Shown: positions 1 through 8,590, counted from the first letter of the stretch. The stretch is 11,977 bases of DNA from JBHJOF01 sp050330055 (GCA_050330055.1 JBHJOF010000142.1:1-11977), one strand, 5' to 3'. The notes: generated from the letters alone by a model not told the origin. Program-made: numbers and translations.

Positions 1-42
1 GGGAGGGTGAGGGGACGTTTGTTCACGATGTGCTGAGCCGCC

Positions 43-2319
43 ATGAACGACGGCGCAAAGGATTTCCTGCGGGTTGTCTCTGACGCCGACGAAGCGCAAA
101 GCCTGAGCGAGGCGGCGCAGCGCGTCTTTCCCGATGGCCTGGCGGCGCGCTGGCTGCGCGCCTGCCGCAAGCTGGCCGACGCCGGCTACGGCGAAGGGGT
201 GGTCATGGCCTACCGCCAGCGGTCGGTCGACTGCGCCGAGCTGATCGGCCCCGAAGTCGCCATCGAACTGGCCGACGTCGTATCGGTCATCGCCATCAAG
301 GCCGGCCGCAAGGCCGCCGCCGCCCTGCCCGTGGCCGCGGCCAAGGCGGCCGCGCGGCTGCAGGACGAGCCGCGCTTCCGCTCCTGGCTCAGCCTGATGC
401 AGCGCTTCGCCGCGCTGGCCCCGGAATCCACCGCACTGGTGCTGGACCGCATGGAAAGTCTGCTCTCCAGCCTGAACGTCTCGCGCCTGGAATCCTGGCT
501 CCTGGCCGGCGTGCGCTCGGCTGGCGGCGATGCAGAGCGGCGGCGCCGCTTCTTTGCCATGGAGGATCCGGAGGCCGAGCGCTGGCTGCAGCGCGAGGCC
601 GGCGAGGTTCTTTTCACCGACGTGGAGCGCCGCCTGAAGGCCTACCTGACGGCGCTCTGGAAACTGCGCGTGCCGATCCGCGAACCCTCGCTCAGCGCGC
701 CGGAGCCATCGCGGCGCCGCACCTCCTTCGGCCAGGGCCTGATCCGCGTGCCGCCGACCTTCCCTGGTTATCGCGGCGCCCAGGCCGAGGACCTGTTCCG
801 CGCCGCCCTGGCGCACATCGCCGCGCACTTCATGTATTCGCGGCAGAAGTTCCCGATCCGCAGCCTGAAGCCGATCCAGGTCGCCCTGGTCTCGCTGATC
901 GAGGACGCCCGCGTCGAGCACTTGGCGATGCGCGAGTTCCCAGGCCTGCGCCGGCTCTGGCTGCCGTTCCACATCGCCCAGTCGGGCGGCGCCCTGACCG
1001 CGCCCAGCCTGCTGGCCCGCCTGTCGCGCGCCTTGATCGACCCGGACTTCCACGACGTCGACGGCTGGGTCGAGAAGGGCCGCGACATGTTCTTCGACCG
1101 CGAGCCGGAGTGGGAGAACCCGGCGATCAGCCGCCGCATCGGCGATCTGCTCGGCAACGACCTCGGCCAGATGCGCATCCAGTTCAACCCGCGCACCTAC
1201 GTGGTCGAGCCACCCTACCGCGACGACAACATGGGCCTGTGGGACTTCGGCGAGCAGCAAAACCCCGAGATGGAGGAGGCCGAGCTACTGTTCGAGTCGG
1301 TGCGCATCGAACAGCAGGAGAAGGACGAGACCACGCCGCCGGATCGCGAGCGCCACGAAGAAGAGAGAGAGGAGGAAGTCAACCAGGCGGCGCTGTCGCC
1401 CGAGGCCTACGAGGAGGAGGGCATGCCGGTCGCGCGCTATCCCGAGTTCGACTATGTGACCGGACACGAACGGCCCGACTGGACCACCCTGGTCGAGTAC
1501 CAGCCGCGGCCGGGGCCCGCCGGCCTGGTGCGCGACATCCTCGAGCGGCGCCAGGACGTGGTCGAGCGCCTGACCGGCCTGATCCGCTCGGCCCGGGTCA
1601 GCCGGCCGCAGCGTCTGAAGCGCCAGGCCGAGGGCGACGGCCTCGATCTCGACGCCGCGATCGAGGCGGTGATCAGCCGGCGCATGGGTCACAGCCCCGA
1701 TCCGCGGGTCTACAGCACGACCGAGCGCCGGCATCGCGACCTTTCGGTGCTGCTGCTGCTCGACATCTCGGAATCGACCCGGGACCGGGTGAAGCACAGC
1801 AGCGACAGCGTGCTCGACCTGGAGCGCGAGGCCGCCGCGCTCTTCGCCCACGCCATGGCCGAGCTTGGCGACCCCTTCGCCATCGCCGCCTTCTGCTCCA
1901 ACAAGCGTGAGGACGTGCACTACCTGCGGATCAAGGACTTCGGCGGGCCCTACGACGCGCTCGCCCAGTCCTATCTGGCCGGCCTCGAAGGCGGGCTCTC
2001 GACCCGCATCGGCGCGGCCATGCGCCATGCCGGCGCCGACCTGCGCCAGTGCTTGACCCACCGGCGCCTACTGCTGGTGGTGACCGACGGGGAGCCCTCG
2101 GATCTCGACGTGAGCGACCTCAACTACCTGGTCGAAGATGCCCGCAGGGCCGTCATTTCACTCGCAAACGACGGCATCGACGTGTTCTGCGTCGGTCTCG
2201 ATTCCGGCGGCGACAGCTACCTGACCCGCATCTTCGGCCGGCGCAACGTGGTGCAGATCGACCGCGTGGAGCGCCTGCCGGAGCGGCTGCCTATGCTCTA
2301 TCTCCGGCTGACTGCCTGA
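43..2319 (+). CDS. NorD/CbbO-family VWA-domain protein (AAA+ partner protein)
   Basis: A 758-residue cytosolic protein with no signal peptide or membrane segment. The C-terminal third is a von Willebrand factor A domain with a complete MIDAS metal site: D574-x-S576-x-S578 (DISES), T654 and D682 (VTDGEPSD). A very acidic linker covers about residues 407-461. Upstream, residues 258-262 read HIAAH and residues 286-292 read IEDARVE, a pattern seen in NorD, CbbO and CobT-like proteins. Known family role: NorD and CbbO pair with a MoxR-type AAA+ ATPase (NorQ or CbbQ) to activate or assemble a target enzyme, nitric oxide reductase or Rubisco. The length fits CbbO (a little under 800 residues) better than shorter NorD proteins. 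No nor or cbb gene is visible here, so the client enzyme is unknown; the partner ATPase would be expected just before the window. Start: first ATG in frame near the left edge, without a strong ribosome site. Family call is firm, subtype is not. Confidence 0.88.
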   Translation: MNDGAKDFLRVVSDADEAQSLSEAAQRVFPDGLAARWLRACRKLADAGYGEGVVMAYRQRSVDCAELIGPEVAIELADVVSVIAIKAGRKAAAALPVAAAKAAARLQDEPRFRSWLSLMQRFAALAPESTALVLDRMESLLSSLNVSRLESWLLAGVRSAGGDAERRRRFFAMEDPEAERWLQREAGEVLFTDVERRLKAYLTALWKLRVPIREPSLSAPEPSRRRTSFGQGLIRVPPTFPGYRGAQAEDLFRAALAHIAAHFMYSRQKFPIRSLKPIQVALVSLIEDARVEHLAMREFPGLRRLWLPFHIAQSGGALTAPSLLARLSRALIDPDFHDVDGWVEKGRDMFFDREPEWENPAISRRIGDLLGNDLGQMRIQFNPRTYVVEPPYRDDNMGLWDFGEQQNPEMEEAELLFESVRIEQQEKDETTPPDRERHEEEREEEVNQAALSPEAYEEEGMPVARYPEFDYVTGHERPDWTTLVEYQPRPGPAGLVRDILERRQDVVERLTGLIRSARVSRPQRLKRQAEGDGLDLDAAIEAVISRRMGHSPDPRVYSTTERRHRDLSVLLLLDISESTRDRVKHSSDSVLDLEREAAALFAHAMAELGDPFAIAAFCSNKREDVHYLRIKDFGGPYDALAQSYLAGLEGGLSTRIGAAMRHAGADLRQCLTHRRLLLVVTDGEPSDLDVSDLNYLVEDARRAVISLANDGIDVFCVGLDSGGDSYLTRIFGRRNVVQIDRVERLPERLPMLYLRLTA

Positions 2320-2363
2320 GTCGATTCGCTGCAGGAGGCCCTGCAGCGATTGATGATCGACTC
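2318..2363 (+). terminator. Strong hairpin after the VWA gene, probable terminator
   Basis: Two nested inverted repeats follow the stop codon. The inner arms are TCGCTGCAGG (2326-2335) and CCTGCAGCGA (2340-2349) around a 4-base loop. The outer arms are GAGTCGAT (2318-2325) and ATCGACTC (2356-2363), separated from the inner stem by a 6-base bulge on the 3' side. The stem starts inside the TGA stop codon. There is no T-tract after it, so it may act as an RNA-stabilising or Rho-assisted end rather than a classical intrinsic terminator. It separates the VWA gene from the two-component genes. Confidence 0.6.
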
Positions 2364-2453
2364 GGGCGATCGGCGTGGCCGGTCAAGCACGCCATTGGTT
2401 CTCCGAGCGCCAAAGCCGCCTCACCCCAGTCATGCCCCTTCGCAGAGCCGACC

Positions 2454-2486
2454 TTGCTCACGTTCACCGCCCGCCCCTACTATACT
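2454..2486 (+). promoter_or_regulatory. Possible sigma70-type promoter for the two-component operon
   Basis: TATACT at 2481-2486 matches five of six bases of a -10 box and lies 27 bases before the kinase start. The only TTG-like -35 candidate, TTGCTC at 2454-2459, is 21 bases away, which is too long for a good promoter. The -10 match is therefore the only real support. The preceding hairpin makes a separate promoter for the kinase gene plausible. Confidence 0.2.
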
Positions 2487-2513
2487 TCGATCCGGTCCAT
2501 CGAGGGTGCATGG

Positions 2514-4202
2514 ATGATTCCCTGGCGGCAGAGCATCGTTGCCCGCTATGTCGCGCTCTCGCTGATCGCGGCGGTGCTGCCGTTGCTGGCGGTCGGCGTC
2601 CTCTACGACCGCTACTCCAGCGACCTGCTCTCGCGCCTCACGGGCGAGCGGCTCGAGCGCCGCTTGACCGTGATGTCGAGCCGCCTGTCCGCCTTCACGG
2701 CGGTGCAGCTCTACCAGCTCGAGACCCTGGCCGAGTATCCCTTCCTCAGCTCGCTTCTGGTGACGGTGGGCACCAGCAACGTCGACCAGAGCCTCAAGGC
2801 CCTGGTCGAGTTCGAGGCCAATCAGCCCGATCTCTACGGCATCCTTCTCTTCTCTCCGGCCGGCACCATCGTTCGCGCGGTGCCGGGGCAAGCGGCTTCG
2901 GGGCCGCCCTATTGGGGCGGCGGCACGCTGCAGCTCGACGGATTTGCGCGCGTCTGGAGCGACGACACGGAGATCATCGGGCCTATCCCGGGCGGCAACG
3001 GCCGAGCCGGCTCGCTGGTGCTGGCCCGCGAGCTCCTGGGCGAGGGCGAGGCGATCGGAGAGGGCGGTCGGATCGCCCTGCACCTGCGCCTCGCCTCCCT
3101 CACCGAGCTGCTCGGTGCCGAGGACGAGGCCGGTATCTACCAACCCCTCCTGCTGGTCCCCAGCGGCGAGGTCTATTCGAACGTCGCAACGCCGATTGCC
3201 GCGCCTGCCAGAGTGATCGAGGGCCCGGAGTTCCTGCCCGGCTGGCGCGCCGCCCTGGCGGTGCGGGAGGGCTGGCTCTCGACCTCGCTGAAGCTGGTCC
3301 GCTATGCGCTGCTCGCCGGCTTCCTGATCGTAGTGATCGTCCTGACCTGGCTGTTCCTCAGCCTGCTGGATCGCATCCGCGGCCGCGTCGAGCTGCTGGT
3401 CGACGGCGCGGAAACCGTCGCCGGGGGCGACCTCTCCTGGCGCATCGATGCCCGCGGCAACGACGAGATCGACACCTTGGCGCGCGCCTTCAACGCCATG
3501 GCCGAGCGCCTGCAGACGGTGATCAGGTCCGCCGTCGAGGTCGAGAAGATGGCGGTGCTGGGCCGCTTCGCGACCGGCGTCGCGCACGAGGTACGCAACC
3601 CACTGGCGGCGCTCAAGACCAGCGTCCAGGTCCTGCTGCCGGGCGAGACCGACCGTGACCGGCAGCGCATCCTGGCCGGCATGGCCGAGGAGATCGATCG
3701 CCTCGACGGCAATATGACCGATCTCCTAACCTTCGCCCGGCCGCGCGATCCGTCGTTCGATCGCGTCGCCGTCCACGAAGTACTCCGTCACCTTCTGGAG
3801 CTGGTCGATCAGACTGCCCGGGAGATCAAGGTCGAGATCGATTGCGTCGTCGATGAGGAGCTCTCGATCCGGGCCGATCCGGGCCACCTGCAACAGGTCC
3901 TGATGAATCTGGTTCTGAACGGGCTCGAGGCCATGTCGCAGGGCGGCCGGCTGAGCCTGCGCGGCTATCGCCGGAATGGAAACGCGATGCTCGAGGTCGC
4001 AGATACCGGCGTCGGCATATCCGACGCAGCGCTGGCGCGCATAACAGATGCCTTCTTCACCACTCGGCCGGGCGGCACCGGGCTCGGCCTCGCCATCTCG
4101 CGCCAGCTCGTGGAGATGAATGGCGGTCGCCTGGAGTTCTCCAGCAAGCTCGGCGCGGGTACGACCGCCACCGTCGTTCTGCCAGAGTACGAGGAGCGGT
4201 GA
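2514..4202 (+). CDS. Membrane sensor histidine kinase, Cache-like sensor plus HAMP, NtrB/AtoS class
   Basis: A 562-residue inner-membrane kinase. TM1 is about residues 12-31 and TM2 about 264-285. The roughly 230 residues between them form a periplasmic sensor; the stretch near 106-120 (DLYGILLFSPAGTIV) looks like the core of a double-Cache ligand domain. A HAMP linker follows at about 286-338. The catalytic part has the H-box with H358 (AHEVRNPL), the N-box with N469, the G1 box DTGVGIS from D497, and the G2 box GGTGLGL at 520-526. No PAS domain is present, so input should come from outside the cytoplasm. Start: ATG 2514 gives MIPWRQ directly before TM1 and has GAGGG just upstream; the open frame extends further 5' but without a credible start. 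The gene stops 3 bases before the response regulator, so the two are co-transcribed and almost certainly form one phosphorelay. The ligand is unknown. Confidence 0.93.
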   Translation: MIPWRQSIVARYVALSLIAAVLPLLAVGVLYDRYSSDLLSRLTGERLERRLTVMSSRLSAFTAVQLYQLETLAEYPFLSSLLVTVGTSNVDQSLKALVEFEANQPDLYGILLFSPAGTIVRAVPGQAASGPPYWGGGTLQLDGFARVWSDDTEIIGPIPGGNGRAGSLVLARELLGEGEAIGEGGRIALHLRLASLTELLGAEDEAGIYQPLLLVPSGEVYSNVATPIAAPARVIEGPEFLPGWRAALAVREGWLSTSLKLVRYALLAGFLIVVIVLTWLFLSLLDRIRGRVELLVDGAETVAGGDLSWRIDARGNDEIDTLARAFNAMAERLQTVIRSAVEVEKMAVLGRFATGVAHEVRNPLAALKTSVQVLLPGETDRDRQRILAGMAEEIDRLDGNMTDLLTFARPRDPSFDRVAVHEVLRHLLELVDQTAREIKVEIDCVVDEELSIRADPGHLQQVLMNLVLNGLEAMSQGGRLSLRGYRRNGNAMLEVADTGVGISDAALARITDAFFTTRPGGTGLGLAISRQLVEMNGGRLEFSSKLGAGTTATVVLPEYEER

Positions 4203-4205
4203 GTC

Positions 4206-5549
<1,344 letters not shown>

Positions 5550-5555
5550 CGCCCC

Positions 5556-5584
5556 GCCACCTGAGCGGATTCCGCTCAGGTGGC
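5556..5584. promoter_or_regulatory. Palindrome, probable upstream activator site 1
   Basis: A perfect inverted repeat with 14-base arms around a single central T at 5570. Its core is TGAGCGGA (5562-5569), T, TCCGCTCA (5571-5578). The one-base spacer makes it more like a protein-binding dyad than a hairpin with a comfortable loop, and there is no T-tract, although it sits 6 bases past the regulator stop and could also end that transcript. The centre lies about 130 bp before the predicted sigma54 start site, a normal distance for an NtrC-type activator. A second imperfect copy follows. Confidence 0.6.
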
Positions 5585-5593
5585 CAAGGAGCA

Positions 5594-5610
5594 TGAGCGG
5601 AATCCGCCCG
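5594..5610. promoter_or_regulatory. Imperfect dyad, probable upstream activator site 2
   Basis: TGAGCGGA (5594-5601), A, TCCGCCCG (5603-5610). The left half is identical to the left half of the palindrome at 5562-5578, and the right half keeps six of eight bases of TCCGCTCA. The centre at 5602 is exactly 32 bp from the centre of the first dyad, close to three helical turns, so both sites would face the same side of the DNA. This favours cooperative binding of activator dimers. Confidence 0.5.
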
Positions 5611-5644
5611 TCACTGCCAGGTCATTCGAGCTGTGATTCATATA

Positions 5645-5657
5645 AAACAACAACTTA
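5645..5657 (+). promoter_or_regulatory. Probable IHF binding site
   Basis: AAACAACAACTTA fits the IHF consensus WATCAANNNNTTR at every fixed position except the third (A for T). It lies in the most AT-rich patch of the window (about 5633-5657), between the two dyads and the sigma54 promoter, which is where IHF usually bends DNA for sigma54 activators. Called by eye from a degenerate consensus, so moderate confidence. Confidence 0.4.
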
Positions 5658-5673
5658 GGCCTCGGCCGCTCGT

Positions 5674-5689
5674 TGGTCCGAAAATTGCT
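5674..5689 (+). promoter_or_regulatory. Sigma54 (-24/-12) promoter of the ABC transporter operon
   Basis: TGGTCCGAAAATTGCT matches the consensus TGGCACG-N4-TTGCW at all but two positions. The essential GG (5675-5676) and GC (5687-5688) are separated by exactly 10 bases. The predicted transcription start is near 5700, which gives a very short leader of about 14 bases before ATG 5714. The NtrC-type activator gene immediately upstream and the two dyads support the call. Confidence 0.7.
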
Positions 5690-5713
5690 CATTCACAGCC
5701 TGGAGACCAAAGA

Positions 5714-7057
5714 ATGAATAAGGGGCTGCCGCCCAAGTGCGGCTGGAGGGACGGATTGCTCACGGGGATCACGCGCCGTCAAGGCGGCGCGGCGCTGGTT
5801 GCGCTTGGCCTTAGCTTGTTTCCCGCTCCTGCCGCCATGTGGGACCGCGCGGCCAGAGCCGGCCAAGCCGAAGTCCTGGTCGGCTGCATGTTCCCCATGA
5901 CGGGGCCGGGCGGGCTCTATGGCCAGGACAGCGCGGCGGCGATCCAGCTCGCCCTCGACGAAGTGAACGCACGAGGGGGCGCAGCCGGCCTTCCGGTGCG
6001 CGCCCTGATCGAGGACTCCAAGTCCAAGCCGGCCTTCGCCGTACGAATCGCAGAGCGCTTCATCCATGAGGAGCAGGTCGACTTCCTGTGCGGCGCCGTC
6101 AGCTCCGCGGTCGGGCTGGCGGTCAGCGAGGTGGCGCGCCGCAATCGCAAGATCTTCATCGGCACGGACCACGCCTCCTCGCGCCTCACGCTTGAGAACT
6201 TCCATCCCTACTACTTCCGCCTGTCGAACAACACCTACCAGTCCATGGCGGCGGGCGCGCTCTACCTGGCCGACCTGCAGAGGACGGAGGACTGGGAAAC
6301 CGTCGCCTTCGTCGGGCCGGACTACGAGTACGGCCACATCATGTGGGACGACCTTCGCTCCAAGCTCGACGAGCTGAACGTCCGCTACCAGGTTGTCGGG
6401 GAGTTCTGGCCGAAGCTCTACGAACCCGACTTCACGGCCTATATCACGGCGATCCTGCGTCTCGCGCCAGACGTCGTGGTGGGCGGCCATTGGGGAGGCG
6501 ACGCCGTCGCCTTCATTCGCCAGGGCAAGGCTTACGGCCTGTTCGAGAGCGTCCGCTTCTTCAACTTCGATGCCGGCGGCAACTACGAGGTCATGGCCGC
6601 CTTGGGCGCCGACATGCCGCTCGGGCTCGTGCTCTCGGCGCGGCATCATAACAACTGGCCCGACACCGCGCTCAATCGCGACTTTGTCGCCCGCTTTCAC
6701 GAGGCGACCGGCCGCTACCCGAGCTATGCCGCCGAGGGAGCCTATGCGGGGATCCTGGCCATCGCCGCTGCCGTCGATTCGCTGGGCGACGCAAAGGACA
6801 CGGAGGGGCTGATCGAGACGCTGGAGAACCTCTCCTTGAAGTTGCCCGAGGACCCGGAGGGCTTCACCTCCTATATCGACCCGCTGACGCATCAGATCGT
6901 GCAGATGCAGGCAATCGGCGAGGTGATCGCGAACAGCGACTTTCCGCCGGCGACGACCATGTTGGGCAACTGGAAGGTGTTTCCGGCGGAGCTGCTGATG
7001 CCTTCGCCGGAGGTCCTGTCCCGCCGCCTCAACCAGGCGGCCTACGCGATGGATTGA
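5714..7057 (+). CDS. Periplasmic substrate-binding protein 1 of a Liv/HAAT-type ABC importer
   Basis: A 447-residue type I periplasmic binding protein (Peripla_BP_6 / LivJ-like fold). The N-terminus has a long basic n-region followed by TRRQGG at residues 20-25 and a hydrophobic stretch ending near PAPAA. This looks like a twin-arginine (Tat) signal. The mature part begins near AEVLVGCMFPMTGPGG, the usual first strand and ligand loop, and carries WGGD at 260-263. Start: ATG 5714 has GGAG at 5702-5705, 8 bases away; the frame is open back to a GTG at 5633, but that lies upstream of the predicted promoter. The role is capture of a small solute in the periplasm for the permease genes downstream. 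The substrate cannot be told; amino acids, amides, urea-like compounds and small organic acids are all known for this family. Related to the next gene. Confidence 0.88.
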   Translation: MNKGLPPKCGWRDGLLTGITRRQGGAALVALGLSLFPAPAAMWDRAARAGQAEVLVGCMFPMTGPGGLYGQDSAAAIQLALDEVNARGGAAGLPVRALIEDSKSKPAFAVRIAERFIHEEQVDFLCGAVSSAVGLAVSEVARRNRKIFIGTDHASSRLTLENFHPYYFRLSNNTYQSMAAGALYLADLQRTEDWETVAFVGPDYEYGHIMWDDLRSKLDELNVRYQVVGEFWPKLYEPDFTAYITAILRLAPDVVVGGHWGGDAVAFIRQGKAYGLFESVRFFNFDAGGNYEVMAALGADMPLGLVLSARHHNNWPDTALNRDFVARFHEATGRYPSYAAEGAYAGILAIAAAVDSLGDAKDTEGLIETLENLSLKLPEDPEGFTSYIDPLTHQIVQMQAIGEVIANSDFPPATTMLGNWKVFPAELLMPSPEVLSRRLNQAAYAMD

Positions 7058-7124
7058 GGAGGGCCGCACCTCGTTAGAAGCGATTGGAAAAAGACAATCA
7101 CGCCAAACCACAAGGGAGGAAACG

Positions 7125-8450
7125 ATGGTCCGACTACGCATTAGAACAGCTGCTCCCGCGATTGCGGCGGCCGCCGCGCTGGCAACCGCCTTTGCCGTCT
7201 TCGGCCCGGCCACGCAGGCCCAGGATACGGCCAAGCTGAGGATCGGCTTCGTCACCTTCCTCTCGGGCGGCGCGGCGGGGCCGTTCGGCGTGCCGGCACG
7301 CAACGCGGCGGAGCTGATGATCGACGCGCTCAACGGCGGCACGGCCCCCGAGCCTTACGCGACCAAGGGCATCGCCGAGGCCATGATCGAGCCGATCATC
7401 GTGGACGAGGCGGGCGGCGCGCAGACCCAGGTGACCGAGTACCGCACGCTGGTCGAGCGCCAGAACGTCGACCTGGTGATCGGCTACATCTCGAGCGGAG
7501 ACTGCCAGGCGATCGCGCCGGTGGTCGAGGAGCTGCAGAAGCTTACCGTCTTCTTCGACTGCGGCACGCCGCAGATCTTCGAGGAGGTGGTGACGGAGCC
7601 CAAGTACCTCTTCCGCACCGGCCCCACGGCGACGATGGACAGCGTCGCCGCCGCCCGCTACCTGCTGGAGGTCGCGCCTGACACCAAAAGCATCGCGGGG
7701 ATCAACCAGAACTACGCCTGGGGTCAGGACTCCTGGCGCGACTTCGTCGCCGCCATGCAGACCCTGAAGCCCGACATCGAGGTCGTCTCGGAGCAGTTAC
7801 CGAAGATCTACGCCGGTCAGTACGGCGCCGAGATCTCGGCCCTGCTGACCAGCGGCGCCGACGCCGTCCACTCCAGCTTCTGGGGCGGCGACATGGAGGC
7901 CTTCGTGTTCCAGGCAGCGGCCCGCGGCCTGTTCGACAAGAGCAAGATCGTGCTCACGACCGGCGAGACGGCGATGCACCGTTTGGGCGCCCAGATGCCT
8001 GAGGGCACGATCCTCGGCGCCCGCGGAACGCACGGCAACTTCGCACCGGAGTCGGCGCTCAACGACTGGTTCCGCAAGACCTACTTCGACCGCTACGGCA
8101 CCTGGCCGACCTATCCGTCCTACAAGATGGCGCAGGCCATCCTGGGCGTGAAGGCGGCTTACGAGAAGGCCGCCGCGGCCAAGGGTGGTACGATGCCGGA
8201 CGTGGAGGAGGTGATCGCCGCGCTCGAAGGACTGGTATACGAGACGCCCAGCGGCACCGTCAGCATGGCGATCGGCAAGGGTCATCAGGCGATTCAGGAT
8301 ATCGCCTACGGCCTCTACACGTTCGATCGGGACAGCGGTCAGGCGAACTTGACCGACGTGAAGTACTACGAGGCCAAGTGCGTCAATCCGCCGGACGGCG
8401 TCAAGAGTCTGGACTGGATCAAGGGCGGCTTCCAGGGCGCGAGCTGCTGA
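7125..8450 (+). CDS. Periplasmic substrate-binding protein 2 of the same ABC importer
   Basis: A 441-residue type I binding protein with a clear Sec signal: basic MVRLRIR, an alanine-rich core and likely cleavage after A32 (ATQA, then QD). Mature residues from about 37 (LRIGFVTFLSGGAAGPFG) form the first lobe. It shares blocks with the preceding protein: PKIY versus PKLY, and WGGD at 253-256 followed by a similar AF...GLF segment, so the two are paralogues. Four cysteines, C127 and C146, C419 and C441, are placed to form two disulfides (inference). The ribosome site is excellent, GGGAGGA at 7114-7120, 4 bases before the ATG, and better than that of the first binding protein. The 67-base gap before it has no obvious promoter or terminator, so it should be on the same transcript. 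The ligand is unknown. Confidence 0.9.
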   Translation: MVRLRIRTAAPAIAAAAALATAFAVFGPATQAQDTAKLRIGFVTFLSGGAAGPFGVPARNAAELMIDALNGGTAPEPYATKGIAEAMIEPIIVDEAGGAQTQVTEYRTLVERQNVDLVIGYISSGDCQAIAPVVEELQKLTVFFDCGTPQIFEEVVTEPKYLFRTGPTATMDSVAAARYLLEVAPDTKSIAGINQNYAWGQDSWRDFVAAMQTLKPDIEVVSEQLPKIYAGQYGAEISALLTSGADAVHSSFWGGDMEAFVFQAAARGLFDKSKIVLTTGETAMHRLGAQMPEGTILGARGTHGNFAPESALNDWFRKTYFDRYGTWPTYPSYKMAQAILGVKAAYEKAAAAKGGTMPDVEEVIAALEGLVYETPSGTVSMAIGKGHQAIQDIAYGLYTFDRDSGQANLTDVKYYEAKCVNPPDGVKSLDWIKGGFQGASC

Positions 8451-8451
8451 C

Positions 8452-8497
8452 CCTTGGCTGCCGTCGGGGGCGGCCAGCCGCCCCCGGCGGGCCAAGG
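8452..8497 (+). terminator. Very stable intergenic hairpin between binding-protein and permease genes
   Basis: Outer arms CCTTGGC (8452-8458) and GCCAAGG (8491-8497) enclose inner arms 8461-8474 and 8477-8490, which pair throughout with one G-T wobble. The hairpin starts right after the stop of the second binding-protein gene and has no T-tract. In ABC operons such hairpins often protect the upstream binding-protein message and let only part of the transcription pass into the permease genes. Partial terminator or mRNA-stabilising element are both possible. Confidence 0.7.
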
Positions 8498-8520
8498 CGA
8501 TGCAGGCACCGGCTAAAGCG

Positions 8521-8590
8521 CCATGCTGACCGCGCCATGCTGACCGCCCTATGCTGACCGCCCCATGCTGACCGCCCCATGCTGACCACT
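8521..8590 (+). repeat. Five 14-bp tandem repeats covering the livH start
   Basis: Units are CCATGCTGACCGCG (8521), CCATGCTGACCGCC (8535), CTATGCTGACCGCC (8549), CCATGCTGACCGCC (8563) and CCATGCTGACCACT (8577). The first four differ at only one or two positions and the fifth diverges at its 3' end. Each holds an ATG, at 8523, 8537, 8551, 8565 and 8579. Because 14 is not a multiple of three, successive ATGs fall in different frames; only the last opens livH. Confidence 0.95.
8523..8585 (+). other. Ladder of four overlapping six-codon mini-ORFs upstream of livH
   Basis: Mini-ORFs at 8523-8543, 8537-8557, 8551-8571 and 8565-8585 encode MLTAPC, MLTALC, MLTAPC and MLTAPC, each ending in TGA. Each overlaps the next ATG by 7 bases (ATGCTGA), and the last TGA (8583-8585) lies just inside livH. 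No clear Shine-Dalgarno sequence precedes the first ATG or the livH ATG. Whether ribosomes use these frames is not known; the arrangement would allow termination-reinitiation. Confidence 0.45.

Noticed and set aside
1..36. End of an upstream gene (frame ending GRLFTMC then TGA at 34-36, or another frame running to TGA at 81-83).
   Set aside because: A NorQ/CbbQ-type ATPase would be expected here, but neither short tail resembles a known C-terminus, so no gene is called.
2394..2410. Possible sigma54 promoter before the kinase (TTGG...GC with 10-base spacing).
   Set aside because: Only GG and GC match; the TT before GC is absent and the rest of the element does not fit.
5633..5713. Longer N-terminus for binding protein 1 from GTG 5633.
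   Set aside because: It would start upstream of the sigma54 promoter, lacks a ribosome site, and would bury the signal peptide; ATG 5714 fits better.
5693..7342. Long - strand open frame of 549 codons.
   Set aside because: Shadow of the two binding-protein genes; low-complexity composition and no domain.
8521..8590. CRISPR array or transposon end.
   Set aside because: The 14-bp units are directly adjacent with no spacers, and no cas or transposase gene is present.
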